Assembly: GCA_028622995.1 (NCBI GenBank)
Contig: JAJQJQ010000030.1
Location: forward strand, 744,001-808,000
Direction: 5' to 3'
Source of the DNA: Panagrolaimus kolymaensis
Taxonomy: Eukaryota > Nematoda > Chromadorea > Rhabditida > Panagrolaimidae
DNA length: 64,000 bases
Position numbers and translations under genes: made by a program. Every line of letters starts with the position of its first letter. Position 1 is the first letter of the stretch. Under the pieces are notes generated by a model, which was not told where the DNA came from, made no database searches, and saw only the letters and a program-made list of their open reading frames with translations. Below are positions 1-12,998 of this stretch, piece after piece.

Positions 1-530
1 ATTTGACAGGGATTATTAATCGAAATGGGACAAATAATGAAGATGATAATTCTTAGGGAATATTTATTTATTTAAAAGTTGCGTTTAAAATTAATTTTTT
101 TTTTTGCGAATTTCCCTTAGTTAATTTTATTCAAGATAGATTGATCTTTACCGTATACCTTTTTGACATCTAAGATTTTAAGTTAATTCTTTAGTCTTTG
201 TTCCTTTGATTTTTTCACTTTCTTCAAACTTTAATCTTTTTCTTTGTTTTCGAATTTAAAAAAAGAAAGAAAGCTAAATACAAAATTCCCAAAAGACTTC
301 TTTTTTTTATAATTTAAAAGAAACAAAGAAACAAAAAATATAGGGAGTAAGTAGTTAGTTACACTTGTTTACAATATTTTTAGAAGAAAAAAAATGTTAT
401 TCGTTTTTTTAAACTTTAAATGGTAATTATCAACACTCTGAAAAAAATTATTTATTTTTGTAATTATTATGAGTTTTTCTTTTTCTTCCATTTTCCTTTG
501 GGAAAAAAATATTATTATAAAAATAAAACA
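1..530. other. AT-rich stretch without a recognised gene
   Basis: Long A and T homopolymer runs. No open frame with coding character was found on either strand. An exon of the gene starting at 2640 could lie near the left edge, but no splice-compatible frame could be shown. Confidence 0.5.
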
Positions 531-783
531 TATAAAGTGGTAAAATAATAAATTTTTTTGCCAAGTTCAAAATTTTTCAAAACACCCTGTTTTTTTGTAA
601 ATTTTTTTACAAAGTAACAGATGCTTTGATTACAATTCAAATATTGTAAATTTTTCTTACAAAATGACCTATGTTTTTGAAAAAGGGTACTTTTTTGTAA
701 ATCAAAAAAAAATTTACAAAAAAACAGGGTGTCTGGAAAAATTTTGAACTTGGCAAAAAAATTTATTATTTTACCGCTTTATA
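531..783. mobile_element. Palindromic MITE with long terminal inverted repeats
   Basis: The left end TATAAAGTGGTAAAATAATA returns inverted at the right end as TATAAAGCGGTAAAATAATA. The match runs inward for roughly 75 bp with few differences (including AAGTTCAAAATTTTT and ACACCCTG), leaving a core of about 100 bp. There is no coding capacity. The terminal TA suggests a TA target site, as for mariner-type MITEs, but the class is inferred. Confidence 0.75.
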
Positions 784-2226
784 TCAACAAAGGGAAGCCA
801 CTTTTTTTTATTAAAAAAAGACAAAAGACTATCTATCATACTTACTTAACTAATATTAATAATATGAAAAAATACAGTAAAAAAAAGTTAAAAAACAAAG
901 AATACTTTAGGGAATTAAAAAAAAGAAGAAGATTTATATAAAAATAGGAACAAAGAAATGTTACAGTAAGCTCAATTTCTTACGGTGTCTCAGAAATTAT
1001 TGGTTATGATCATTAATTATTTTCAACCAAATTAAAATACAAAGTAATTTTTTAAAGAGCTATTAACTTTTTTTGATCAAAAATGTTTTTGTAAAGATAA
1101 GTCAAGAATTTTCTCGAAAGAAAAATTTGAATTTCGAGAAATGAGTTTGATTTTAACTTTTTCTTTCCATAAACTCCCATTATTTTTCGGTTGAAAGCAA
1201 TATTTAAAAAAAAAAGAATTAAAGAAAATTAGAGATTGGCAAAAAAAATATTTTTGCCATTATTGATTTTTATTTTTCCTATATATTTTTTTAATCGTTT
1301 TCTTAGTACAAAACAAGATTGAATGTTGCCAATTTAAATATTGGACCTTTCTCAAACTAATATTATCTAAACAACAACAACCTACATTTAAAGCTACCAC
1401 CAATAATCAAACTGTTTTTATGTATGTTTTTTTCTTCTTCAAAACAAAGTTTTTTTAAAGACTATTATTAATAAAGACTTTTTTCTTCCACAAACAAGCA
1501 TAAATATTTTTTTCACGTGATTTTAAAAAAGGTGATAACTTTTATAATTTTAATTTTTTTTTGAATGAAAATAAAAAACATAAAAAACTTTCGTTCTAAG
1601 TAAGTAACAAAAAAATTATGATGATGGCAATAAATTTAAAGCTGAGAATTGAAAAAAAAAAGATGAGATAAACACAGGAACGGGAAAAGTGAAGGTGAGA
1701 GGAATAATAATAATTAAAAAAATAAACATTTAAAAAAATAATTATTAAAACTATGGTTAATTGTATTTTTTATTTTTTTTTTGAAATTGGAAATATACGA
1801 GAATGTTTAGAGTAAATAATAAAAAATAATTAGGATGGTTAAGATAGATTAACACGAAAACACTTTCTTTGAATGATTGTAAAAAGGCTTGCTTTTTAAA
1901 GAAAAAACTTTAAAAAATTTTTTCAATGAAGAAAATTTAAATAACTCAATATGTATTTTTTGGTTAGAAAAAATTAGCAAACAATTGAGAAGATTTTTTT
2001 AATGGAGGTGCGCCATATCTCGAAACAAAAACACCTAATTTTTTCTTTCCCTTTTTAGTTTTACAAAAAAAAAAACGCCGTGAAATTTAAATATGAAAAA
2101 ATTTCCTTTTGTTTTATTAAGAAAGTAGTTCGGTGATTCTTTAGGATTTTGGAGTTATTAACTTTATTACAAAAAAAGTTTAAAAAATTTTAGAATGCAA
2201 ATCAAAAAAACTTTTAAAAAACATAC
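784..2226. other. AT-rich intergenic or intronic DNA
   Basis: Homopolymer-rich sequence with no supportable gene. It could be part of a long first intron of the minus-strand gene whose first exon lies at 2227-2640. No downstream exon was identified here. Confidence 0.4.
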
Positions 2227-2640
2227 CTGCGTAGCAAAGCTCAATGCTCTGGTTGGGGTTCTGGATGGAGGAGAAATCCTTCGAATTGGATTTGAATTAA
2301 TTGATACTATACTACACGATCGCCTTGATGAAGAATGATTGGCACTTGCAGAAAAATTTCTTCTTGCCTGATTTACATTTGATGCGGTGAGAACAGTATT
2401 CGCAAAATTTGTGGATGATGTAATTGTGAATGGTCGCTCACTTGTGGGATTCCAATTATTTGTTAATTGATGGCGAGAAATTATATTTGTTGGAAGTGAC
2501 GAAGTTGAAGGAAGTTCCACGAGTTCATCTTTGGGATCGAAATTATTTGCTGCAGGTGGAAATTTCTTTGATCCCGGTGATGATGAGGATGCTGAAGTGG
2601 GTGAAGAGACTTTAGATGCAGCAGATGTTGAAAATTGCAT
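2227..2640 (-). CDS. First exon of a Ser/Thr/Pro-rich protein, rest not seen
   Basis: The frame is open for 138 codons from an ATG at 2640 and ends at a good donor (ACGCAG then GTATGT) in phase 0. The peptide is low-complexity and polar, rich in Ser, Thr, Asn and Pro. It has basic Ser motifs (RRSCS, RRISP, SRTPTR) of the kind phosphorylated by basophilic kinases, and ends in ALSFATQ. This looks like the disordered N-terminus of a signalling or cytoskeletal protein. Later exons would lie to the left, probably outside the window. The start is uncertain because no acceptor was found just upstream. The family is not recognised. Confidence 0.5.
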
Positions 2641-3458
2641 AACTTTTTCTTTCTTTTTCAAATTAATAAATAAAAAATAATTTGATCGTAGTTTTTTTTT
2701 TGTAGAAAATATTGTCAGCTTTTAAGAAACTGAATAGGTTAGTTTTCTGATTGTCGAAAGCTATTTACTAAATCCAACGGCTGCTATATTATCTACAACA
2801 ACAAAATCTTCTTCGTTGCAGCAATTAACCAACCACTGCCACCACCTTCCTTCTTCTCTAAAGAAAAATTGATGAATGAAAAAAATAAATGAAAATAAAA
2901 CGCTTTTATATAATTTCAAAAATGATGAAGAAGCTAGAATCTAAAGAAGAAGCGAGAGAGAAAGGAAAAAAACATACATACTTTTATAAAATAAAATATT
3001 AAAAAGTTACCCCTTTTTTGTGTGCTTCTGCTTCTTTTTCTTCTTCAAAGCCCTTTTTACTGCGAAGGAAGGAAGATACACTTTCGTTGTTGTTGGTTGC
3101 TCCACCCTAATTTTACTGACTTTTTATTATTATTATTTGCCTTCCTAAATGCCCCCTTTTTAAATACATACATAATATTAGAGAAGAAAAAAAAAGAGAT
3201 TCTTCTTTTTTACCTTTTTTATTACTTTTAAGTAATTCCTATGGGTATTCATTAAACAGAAGAAGAAAAAAAAAGGATTATTATTATTATTACCATTTAT
3301 TACTCCTCTTCTCAAAATTCTTTTTTTTTGCTCCTTGCAAAATAAGTATTTCTAATTTTTTTTGATAAAAAAATTTCCAAATTAAAAAAAAGAAAGAAGG
3401 TTTAAGAAATTTTAATGGTTGATAATCTTTTGAAAACAAAAAAAAATGAAAGAGTTAA
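2641..3458. other. Intergenic, polypyrimidine-rich
   Basis: Contains CTTCTTCTT and poly-T tracts only. Short open frames here are low-complexity and unsupported. It is probably the promoter side of the minus-strand gene starting at 2640. Confidence 0.4.
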
Positions 3459-3927
3459 AAGTCTCGGTTATCCTTCCTAGTAATTTTCATTGTTCGTTCG
3501 TCCGTGTCATTTTATTTTTCATTCACAAGATAAAGAAAAGAGAAAAAAATGAAAAAATTAGCATAAATGTGAATGAAATTGCCAGGAAAGACGCTTTTTT
3601 TTTTGCATTGCATAAAAATGGAGCAGGAATGAGTGGTGGTTAACTTTGAGGCGCATTAAATAAGTGGGAATCTTTGAAAATAGTTTTATAGGATCCAAAA
3701 TGTGCGAATGCTGAGAAATCATTAGCAATTAATGTGCATGTTTTGGGGAATGTTGTGGGTAATTTAAAATAAGTTTAGAAGACCTTAAAGAAGTAAATTA
3801 GCCTGGGATGTTGCGGAGATGACGATCTTATCTTTCATAGTAACGATCAAAAAATTAATTACATACTTTGTTAATAATTTGAATAAAACAAGCTTCATGG
3901 CGGACCGAAGGTCCGCGTAGCGTCTAG
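3459..3927 (+). mobile_element. Helitron-like non-autonomous element, short copy
   Basis: The 3' end carries the hairpin GCGGACC-GAA-GGTCCGC (3900-3916), a 7-nt spacer GTAGCGT and CTAG (3924-3927) followed by T. This is the CTRR-plus-hairpin layout of Helitron ends. The body matches the inverted copy at 15848-16808 in several blocks: TTCCTAGTAATTTT, ATAGGATCCAAA, TTAAAGAAGTAAATTAGCC, GATGTTGCGG and AACAAGCTTCAT. One stem pair is A-T here and G-C in the other copy, so pairing is kept. The 5' end is approximate and there is no coding capacity. Confidence 0.65.
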
Positions 3928-5859
3928 TGAAAATTAATTTTTTCTGTGTCGGTTAAAAATTATATGTCTTTGAAAAAAAAAAAATTTATTAATATTATTC
4001 ATTTTCACAAAGCAATTGATTGAACTTATAAAACATTGCTTTAATTTTCTTTGAAAGAAAAGAAATAACGAAAAGAAGCAACAATAAAAAAAAGTTGTTG
4101 AGAAGGTGTTGAATTTATGAATTAAAAGGAAGTCAACCATGATTTTCATAACTTGGCTATAAAAAATTTATATGGTCGGAATAAACTTTTTAAACAAAGG
4201 GTCCAATGAAAACAGCAAAAAAAGATGATTAATAAAAAAAATAAATGTTTTAATTTTCTTTGTGTTTGTTTCTTTATTAATTTTTAATATTAAAATTTTT
4301 TTAAAAATCGGTAGCATTCATAAAAGTCCGAAACTTAGGCCCAAAATTTCCAAATTTAAAAGCTTTCAAAGAGTCAGTCGATTAATAGTTGCATTTTAAT
4401 TTTGGATGGTTTGGATAGTAATAATTGCCATTTACTGATGATGATAATTGCTCAACAAAAAAAAAATTCATTTTGCAAAAAAAAAGAAAAGAAGAAAAGA
4501 TTGGTTACCATGGTAAATGAAACATTTTTATTATTAATGCAATTAAATTTTTTTTATAAAAAGCTTTAAAAAAGTTTTTAATGCAAATTTTGCAAGACAA
4601 AAGTAACACCAAAAAATTCAATACAAAACAAAAATAATAATTTTTGAATGTCAAAAAAGGTTTTTTGTAAATATGTAACAATATTTAAGAAAAAAAATAG
4701 AGTAAATTTTTAATTAGAACAAAAATGGTTTAGCTCATTTTTTGAATGGATTTTCCAAACTTTTCAAAACATTAATTTTTCAATTCAACCTCCCGCATAG
4801 TCGCCTCCTTATGAATTACAGCTATTACCCAGACAGAGGTTTCAAGCTTCAATTTTTTTTAAAACGCGAAGTAGCAAAATTATTAAATCATCTTTTTTTA
4901 ATAAAATTATAATATTTTAATTATTTTAGTTTATAAACCACTTTTTTACAGTCTAATGAACGCATTAATCCATTTGTAAGAAGAAAAAAAATGTGTGTAT
5001 TTTCTTTTCGTTTTTTTAATTATCGAACAATGTGCTTTTAAAATTTAAATAATCCAATAAGATAAATAATAGTCGGTCACTTTTTGTATTTTTATTTCTA
5101 TGATTTTTTAATCCGAAAATTTTTTTATTAAAAAAATTCTTCTAAGTACTAACTTGAAAACCATATAAAGAAAGATGCTACAACATTGCTTTCTGATAAG
5201 TTAAACTTTACTCCCCCCAAAGTTGAATGAATACTGTGATTCTAAATTTGGATTAAATAATTATATAATGTTGTGTATTTGCAAAAAGTTCTTTATTTTA
5301 ATGAATGCAAAAAAATTTTTTTTATCTTTAATGACTTGAATTTTAGACTATATTGAATCTCTTGAGGATTAAGTTAGTTAAAAAAAAAGAAGAAGCTAAA
5401 TTGGGGGTGGAAAACAAAGTTATTTGCTTTGTTGAAAAAATATTCTATGTAACAAAAAAATAAACTTTCAAAAAAAATGATGGACTTTGTACCGGATATA
5501 TGGAGTTAATAAGTATTCCTGCAAAGTTAATGAATGCTGAAATTAAAAAAAAAAGTTTTTAGTTGTTGCAAACTTTCAAATTCAAAAAGCTAAGGAGGAG
5601 GTAAAAGTATCATATTGCTGACAACTCAAGAATTTGAATAAAGAGAAGTGCAGAAAATCAAACAGAAAAAATCATTAATCGGTAAAAGTGAAAAGCTACC
5701 ATAAAAGAAACATAAAAAGAAAAGCATACAAAAAAGTTACAACAAAAACAATCAACGAAGAAAAAAAGGTTAAAAAACTAAAGCATAAACTCAACAAAAA
5801 CTCTAAACAATAATTTTTCCATTCATCTAACAAGGTTAATCACATGGTATGTTTCACGT
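3928..5859. other. AT-rich intergenic DNA
   Basis: No gene could be supported. Around 5730-5765 there is sequence (AAAGTTACAACAAAAACAAT) that reappears near 6375 downstream of the J-domain-like gene. It marks the 3' flank of a tandem duplication. Confidence 0.45.
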
Positions 5860-6145
5860 TAATGAAAAGCTTCTTCACTTCCATTGGGTTTATCGGGAGG
5901 ATAAATTAATGCATGGTTTATGGTATCAAATTAAGCGCCTTTTGCAGAAAAGAAGAAGCAAGATTCATACAAAAATTAATACCATCCTTTTCAACGATCG
6001 AAGAAACATAAATATTCAACAAGGGATAAACCAACAGAATCACCAATCATAAAACCAACAACTCCGAAAAACAACGCTTCGATAGTACCACCATAAATGG
6101 ATCCTAAAATTATACCAAGAGTGCGCCATGCCCTCCAGTCATCTC
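5860..6145 (-). pseudogene. Decayed tandem copy of the J-domain-like membrane gene
   Basis: On the minus strand the conceptual peptide from about 6145 has a Gly-rich hydrophobic stretch (GSIYGGTIEALFFGVVGFMI) like that of the intact gene at 6454-6918, then a stop. Further on, in another frame, PPDKPNGSEEAF matches the TDHPNEPTGSEEAF segment of the intact copy, followed at once by a stop. The 3' flank is also duplicated, with an offset of about 640 bp. The frame breaks and the lost J-domain core indicate a pseudogene. A fast-evolving short paralogue is the less likely alternative. Confidence 0.6.
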
Positions 6146-6453
6146 AACATTGTCTCAAGCTACTCACGTCCTGGATAAATAAGCATCACCGATTCAACCT
6201 ATTTAGATAAATCGAGAGATGAAATCTCTCTAATCCAAAACATCATCGAAACGCAAGCATGAAAAAAACAAAAACAGAAAGTTAGTAAAGAAATCATTTA
6301 TTGATCAATCACATGAAATGGAAAACACTCAAAAAGGCAAGAAGAAAAGTGATATACAAAGAAAAACATCTAAATAAGTTACAAACAAAAACGATCAACA
6401 AAGAGAACATATAAGTACTAATACACAACAAAAATTTCATACAGTAACTAAAT

Positions 6454-6918
6454 TCAAAATTTTTCACCACGAGCTACACGAATAATTGTATGATAAGTTT
6501 CAAGCATTTTAAAGGCTTCTTCACTTCCAGTTGGTTCATTTGGATGATCAGTCATTAGTCGACGTTGATAAGCAGCTTCAACTTCATCATCAGGTGCACA
6601 AGGTTTGATTCCAAAATAGTCATAAGCATTATCGAGAGCTTGAGCTGGTCGTAAACGAAATATCAATCTCCATAAGCGAGTTTCAACTATCGCATCAGCA
6701 GCAGCATAACCAGCTATTCCTCCAGCTATTCCACCAATAGTTCCACCAATAAGAATACCCATAGGACCAAAAAATGTTCCAATTCCACCACAGTATAATG
6801 CACTTGTAAGAGCTGTGCCACCTGTTGCAAAACGTTTAACCACTTCGTTACTTGTCATATCACCATGATACCATAAATAAATTGAACGTAGTACTTTAGC
6901 AGAAAGTTTTCGAGCCAT
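6454..6918 (-). CDS. J-domain-like membrane protein (DnaJ family, degenerate HPD)
   Basis: The protein has 154 residues. The start chosen is MARKLSAKV at 6918. An acceptor-like TTTTTAG lies about 30 nt upstream, so the longer in-frame extension from 6963 would cross it. Residues about 30-70 form a long Gly/Ala/Ile-rich hydrophobic segment, likely one or two membrane passes. The C-terminal third resembles a J domain: AYDYFGI opening, helix II, then TDHPN where HPD is expected, then GSEEAFKMLETYHTI. The HPD aspartate is Asn, so Hsp70 stimulation in the usual way is doubtful. The layout recalls membrane J-proteins of the import-motor type, but function and compartment are inference. A decayed copy lies just downstream. 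Confidence 0.75.
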   Translation of the reverse strand: MARKLSAKVLRSIYLWYHGDMTSNEVVKRFATGGTALTSALYCGGIGTFFGPMGILIGGTIGGIAGGIAGYAAADAIVETRLWRLIFRLRPAQALDNAYDYFGIKPCAPDDEVEAAYQRRLMTDHPNEPTGSEEAFKMLETYHTIIRVARGEKF

Positions 6919-7974
6919 TTGACATACAAAAATCGATAGAAGAAGCCTAAAAATTAACCACAATATTAATCATAAACAATAACGGCACGAAAGAAAGAAG
7001 AAAACAAGAGCTTTCCAAAAAAACGAACAAGTTGGATAACAACAACAAAAAAAGAGTTAAAAGTTTGCTTTATCGTCAAAAAAACAAAACTAACAAACAG
7101 GGCGCGAAGAAGCTAAAGAAACAACATTGAAAAATGAAACAAAAAAGTTTTTCATTCAAAGCTTTGATTGACTGAATGATACGATGATTTTTTTGGCGCG
7201 AAAAAATGCTGCTTGCTTTTTTTTACAGTAAGAAAGTGTGTGAAACTTTCATCATAAAAACAACAACATTGATAAAGCTTCTTCTCCTTAATCCTAATCG
7301 AGAAGACAAAAGAAATACTTTGTATTAGAAAACTCATTTACAAAGCAAGAAAAAGCTAACAAGATCGAAAACTAAAATCAATCAAATACAAAGTTATGTA
7401 AATCGTTAACAAGCTTCAAAAGATGGGATGAAATCACATTAGCTACAGTATTAGTATCCTTCCAACTGCTTATCCTCTAAATCATTTATTTATAAGTCAA
7501 AAATTCTATCAATAGGATGACAATGAAACACTAATGTATCAAGAAAGGAAGCTTCCTTAATAATCCTTTCTCTCATTCGATTGCATTTTGAATGCCTAAG
7601 GTTGCATCTTTCTCTATCTTATTTCTCCTTTGCAAGTTGCGACAATTATCACTTATGTTTATCTTACGAATATCACAGTTTCCTCAATAAAAAAAGCTAC
7701 ATAATTATAAACTAAACTATCAATCCATTAACCAACACAAAAACAAGCGATTTATTTCAGTACATAAATACAAAGAAAATATAAAACAAAGGGTTATTAT
7801 CACAGTTTCCAAAAATCTTTATACAATACATAAGAAACACACACAAGAGAAATAATAATAAGACAAAAAAAAATCCCCGGATGAGTTCAAAAGTCAGTCA
7901 GAATAAAGCAATATCAGGTAATTGCTTTCTTTATAAAAGTTTTTGACGAATAAATTAAACAATAAGAAGACCAT
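6919..7974. other. Intergenic region between TVP23 and the J-domain-like gene
   Basis: About 1 kb of A-rich DNA. It holds the acceptor-like TTTTTAG near 6950, which probably receives the spliced leader or a 5' exon of the J-domain-like gene. No further gene was seen. Confidence 0.4.
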
Positions 7975-8859
<885 letters not shown>

Positions 8860-9064
8860 GAGCTATAAAACAAACAAGTGTTGGTGAATGACAAAAAAAC
8901 AAAGCAAAGAAGAAAGAAGTATTGAATCGGCAAAAAACCGTTCGTTGAAATGAAACACACAAATGAATTATTCAAATTTTTTTTACAAACAACTTCATTA
9001 AGAAAACAAACAAACAACAAAATCATTTCAAACATAAACAAATAGGTAGGCAAATTTTGAATTT
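8860..9064 (-). promoter_or_regulatory. Short intercistronic region with trans-splice acceptor
   Basis: 205 bp separate the NRDE2 stop from the TVP23 start. I saw no AATAAA on the minus strand here. The transcript-sense strand is T-rich and ends in TTGTTTTATAG just before the TVP23 ATG. This fits a nematode operon junction. Spliced-leader use is inferred. Confidence 0.5.
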
Positions 9065-12000
9065 TCACTTTGAAAGTTCTTCGATATCTTCAAGAGTGGA
9101 GAACAGTTCAATTCCAGCTTTTATAGCAAAGTCTTCGGCATCTTTAACGAATTTAGGATCACCTCTCAAAGAAGCTGAATATGTAAGCAGAATCTTACTC
9201 CATGGACATTGATCATTTGCAAGAAGGAAAGTCTAAAAATTACAAGGTTATTTTATAAGAAAAGCAAGTAAAAACATACATTTCGAAATTCTGATGCTTT
9301 AGTATTAAAGACCATAAAGATGAGACAACGCCATAAGAAGGATTCTGGAATCAATGAAGTAAGGCATAGTTCAGCGGCTTTACGTAAAACTTCATAAAAG
9401 TATGATGAATTTGCTTTTGTTGATAGTAGGATCGTTTCAAATGCAGATGAAACCTCAATAACACTTCGAAGGACTTTGACGATGTCATCTAAAAACTGAT
9501 GATTACAGAAACCAGTGAAGATAAAAGAAAAACTAACCTTCAGATTGATTATCGATGAAATAATATCGAGTTTCCATTGCATTCGATGACAGGTTTTTGA
9601 CATAAAGGGAAGTGAAGTAATCATTTCGTGGATAAATACCAATATATCTTTGCAACTTATCCATAAGTTTGATTTTATCCTCGTTGTATTGTATTATGTG
9701 ATGATCCCATGTTCGAAAGTACACTTCAGCCAAAGATTCATTTTCTTTGATACATTTCTCAGTGAAACATTTATCGAAATCATTGAACTTCATTGATGGA
9801 TCCATTTGAGCTTCATAACATAACGTTGCATAAAGTTCCAGAGCTAGATGGTTGATATTGCCACTCCAATGAGATCCAAGATTATAAACATTTGTATGAA
9901 ATTTAGCATATTTCCATTCATCAATAGCTGCCATACGAATACCTTCAGAATCAACATCAGTATCAGCTTGATTGAAATACGTAACTTTAATCAAAAGTTT
10001 AAGCTTCGTCATTGATTGTTCGGTTGCAATGTATGCTTCAGAATGATGAGGTAAGCTACGACATAGCATCACATAATATCGTAAGTTAGACAGGAGATCA
10101 ATTTCACTTGTTTTGGTTTCCAAGACGTTAACATTTACACATCTCAAAAGATCACTAAAAATGAAAGGAGTTGTAAAAATGAAAGGAGTTGTAAAATTTA
10201 AAGAAGAACAAAAAATGACCATACTTTTCAGAGGCAGATGCCAACGGTGCTGCATTTGTTTTTGAAAAATGGAAGAATAGTTCAGCATTCTGAAAATTTC
10301 AATGGTTATAAACATTTTATATTTATAAGAACATACCAATTGAGCTGCATAAGAATCGATAATCTTGTCTTCTGAAGGATACAATGGACGAAAGGAGTTT
10401 TTGACATGTTCACGAACATCTTTGATAAATTGAGCAAGCATTTTAGCAGCTTCAGGTAAACTGGTGGCGATATCCAAGATAAAAGCTTTCCGCCTAAAAT
10501 GATGAAAGGTTAGTGATGCAAGGAGCTTGGTACACATTCAAAACAAAAGGCTACTGTAACTAAAAAACGAAATGGAAAGATCAAAAGACAAACTTACGTC
10601 ATAATTCTAGCGATCGTACAACGAAGTAAAAGATCAGCACCAGCAATAAGATGTAAGATGTGATCGATAAAGATATCCATATCTTTATATTTGAGTTTGA
10701 AATTGGCATCATGAACAATAGCTTGACATCGATGGAAGATTGCTTCTTGACCATAATCTTTTAGATCAGGAATCACTGCACCTAATTTGATGAGGATGTT
10801 GAAGACAGCTTTTTCAATGATGGTTTTGTCGATTTGTAATAAGTATGGCTTGATATCATCAAAAGAGTTGTAAAAAGCAAAGATGTTTGGTCGAGATTGA
10901 GAGTTGTACAGCGGCATCCATAAGCTTTCAGTTCGAACCTTCTCAACATGAGACCATTTTTCGGCTGGCGGGATAAATTGTTTACAATATGCTGAATTTT
11001 GAAGAAAAATTGCTTCGAGTAATGCATTACGATCTTGTGCTTCTTTTGCAGCGTCAATGAGCACATTTTCATTGAAGTCATAAGTTGTACATGCAGCATT
11101 CTTTATTACCAAATACCATCCTAAAATTTAACGTTATTGTGGTAATCAATGAAAGAAACAAACAAACCTCGAGCTTCATTGTGACCAGCTTTTGGTATGT
11201 TTGTTTCCCAATAACATTTGAATGCATTCTTTTTCTTTTCAAAAGTAAAGTTTTTGATTGCATCTGGAGAAAGAAGATAAAATTCAACCAAAGCTTGAAG
11301 GATTCCAATTGCTTTGTACATCGTTCCCATTTCAATATAAAGTGAAGCTGTTGAAACGATGACATCAACCAAAAATTCTTCTGTTCCTTCTTGCTTTGGA
11401 TGAGATTTGAATGTTTGATTGAGAATTCCACCAAGTTTGTTCAAGCATGGCAATAATGAATCAGCCTAAAAGTATGCAATGTGAAAAATGAGAACAAGGA
11501 AATGATAACTATACGACTATAAGAGTTACTATGTAAATTTTAACTCTCGACACAAAATAATGAATAAAGAAAGCACTTACAATGTAAGATTTGGCATTGA
11601 AAAGAGATCGCTTGTTCCTGAAGTAAGTTAATCGACGACGCCACATTTTGAGATCATTTGGAAACTTGTTCATAATCTAAAACGAACATAAACGTTAGAA
11701 CCAAAAATGAATGAGGAAACTTCAAAACTTACATTCTTCCAGGCGTCTTTAACATCACAAGAATTTTCCCCATACATTTCCGTAAAAAGTTCTATTTGAA
11801 GAAGTCTCAAATCGACAGCATCTCCGCATTCTTTGATAGCTTGTTCAATCATCGTCTTTTTAACTTCATTCACATCACATTTGCCTGTAAGTTTTCCAGC
11901 TTTACGTATTTCTTCTGTACGATCTTTCTAAAAAAACAAAACAAAATAAGTTTATAGTTTGTAAAGCAACACAACAAACCTCCAAATTGATAAGCATAAT

Positions 12001-12998
12001 CCACCATTTAACTTTATCCATTTTAGTTGATGCTTCTTTGATCCACTTTTTGTAAGCATAATATTTCTTAGTTGCAGATGCTTGAGCAAATACACCTTGT
12101 TGAATAGCATCCATTACAAGAAATTCTTCAAATGAGACATTAGTCCAATCGATGTCAGCTTCTTTAGAAGTTGTAGCTCTGCTAGCCTAAAGATACTAAT
12201 GTCAGTTAAAGGCACATAAGGATTTCAAGCCACTTACATCATTTTTAATATCATATGGAGCAGCATCAATTTGGAAAACATCAGGAGAAACTTCAGTTGG
12301 CTGTTTGTGAGGAAAGAGAAATTCGACAGTTTCTTGTTTGAGTTCTTTATCATTCAAATATACTTTTGGTGCAGGTTTGACTTTTCTCCAAAAGTTGAAT
12401 TCAGGCGCTTTAGTTCTTTGTTTTTCAGGCTTTCGTTGATGATAAATTTGAGGAGTAGCAAAATTGGTATGCTCCAGAAAAGTGTATTTGTCAGCTTCAT
12501 CATCTTCATCTTCCGAATACTTTGAGCGCTTGATATCATCAGAAGAGGTTGAAGAGGATGATGAGGAGAATGAAAAACGTCGCTTGTTCTTTTTGTTCTT
12601 CTTACTTTTCTTTGACTTTTTGGATCTTACAACCTAAAAATTTAAAGATTAACAATGTTAAAAATAAGTTGATTAGATGGCCCTTCTTATATTTTAACCT
12701 AACTTACAGGTGCTCCACCATCAGAACTTGAATCGTCTCCTTCGCCAAAAGCACCGAAGCGTTGATTTTGAGCTTCTTCGTCCAAGTCCTTTTGACGTTG
12801 AATTTCTTTTAACTTCTTTTCTAACCTTTCAGCTTTTTCTTCAGCAGCAATTCTTAGATTTCGTTCTTCCACGTCATTTCTGCTTACTCGATTACCACCC
12901 CATCCAGAAAAAGAGCCTCCGCGTCTGTCATCACGTCGATTGTTGAAATACTGATTTCCTCTATAATTGCTTGTGTTGTTTCGATTCGATGGAAACAT
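9065..12998 (-). CDS. nrde-2: NRDE2 homologue (nuclear RNAi / RNA surveillance factor)
   Basis: Twelve exons (12708-12998, 12238-12633, 11980-12186, 11733-11927, 11581-11676, 11168-11465, 10598-11120, 10337-10493, 10225-10289, 9538-10154, 9280-9488, 9065-9232) give 1073 residues in frame. The N-terminus is Arg/Gly/Asn-rich, then a charged coiled segment (EEKAERLEKKLKEIQRQKD), a Lys/Ser-rich block, and a long helical part of TPR/HAT type. The segment around residues 450-495 (KAIGILQALVEF, then PKAGHNEARGW) matches the diagnostic core of NRDE2 proteins. In C. elegans NRDE-2 acts with small RNAs in nuclear silencing. In mammals NRDE2 binds the exosome helicase MTR4. An acceptor CTTTTAG lies just upstream of the ATG, suggesting trans-splicing. 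TVP23 follows at once. Confidence 0.9.
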
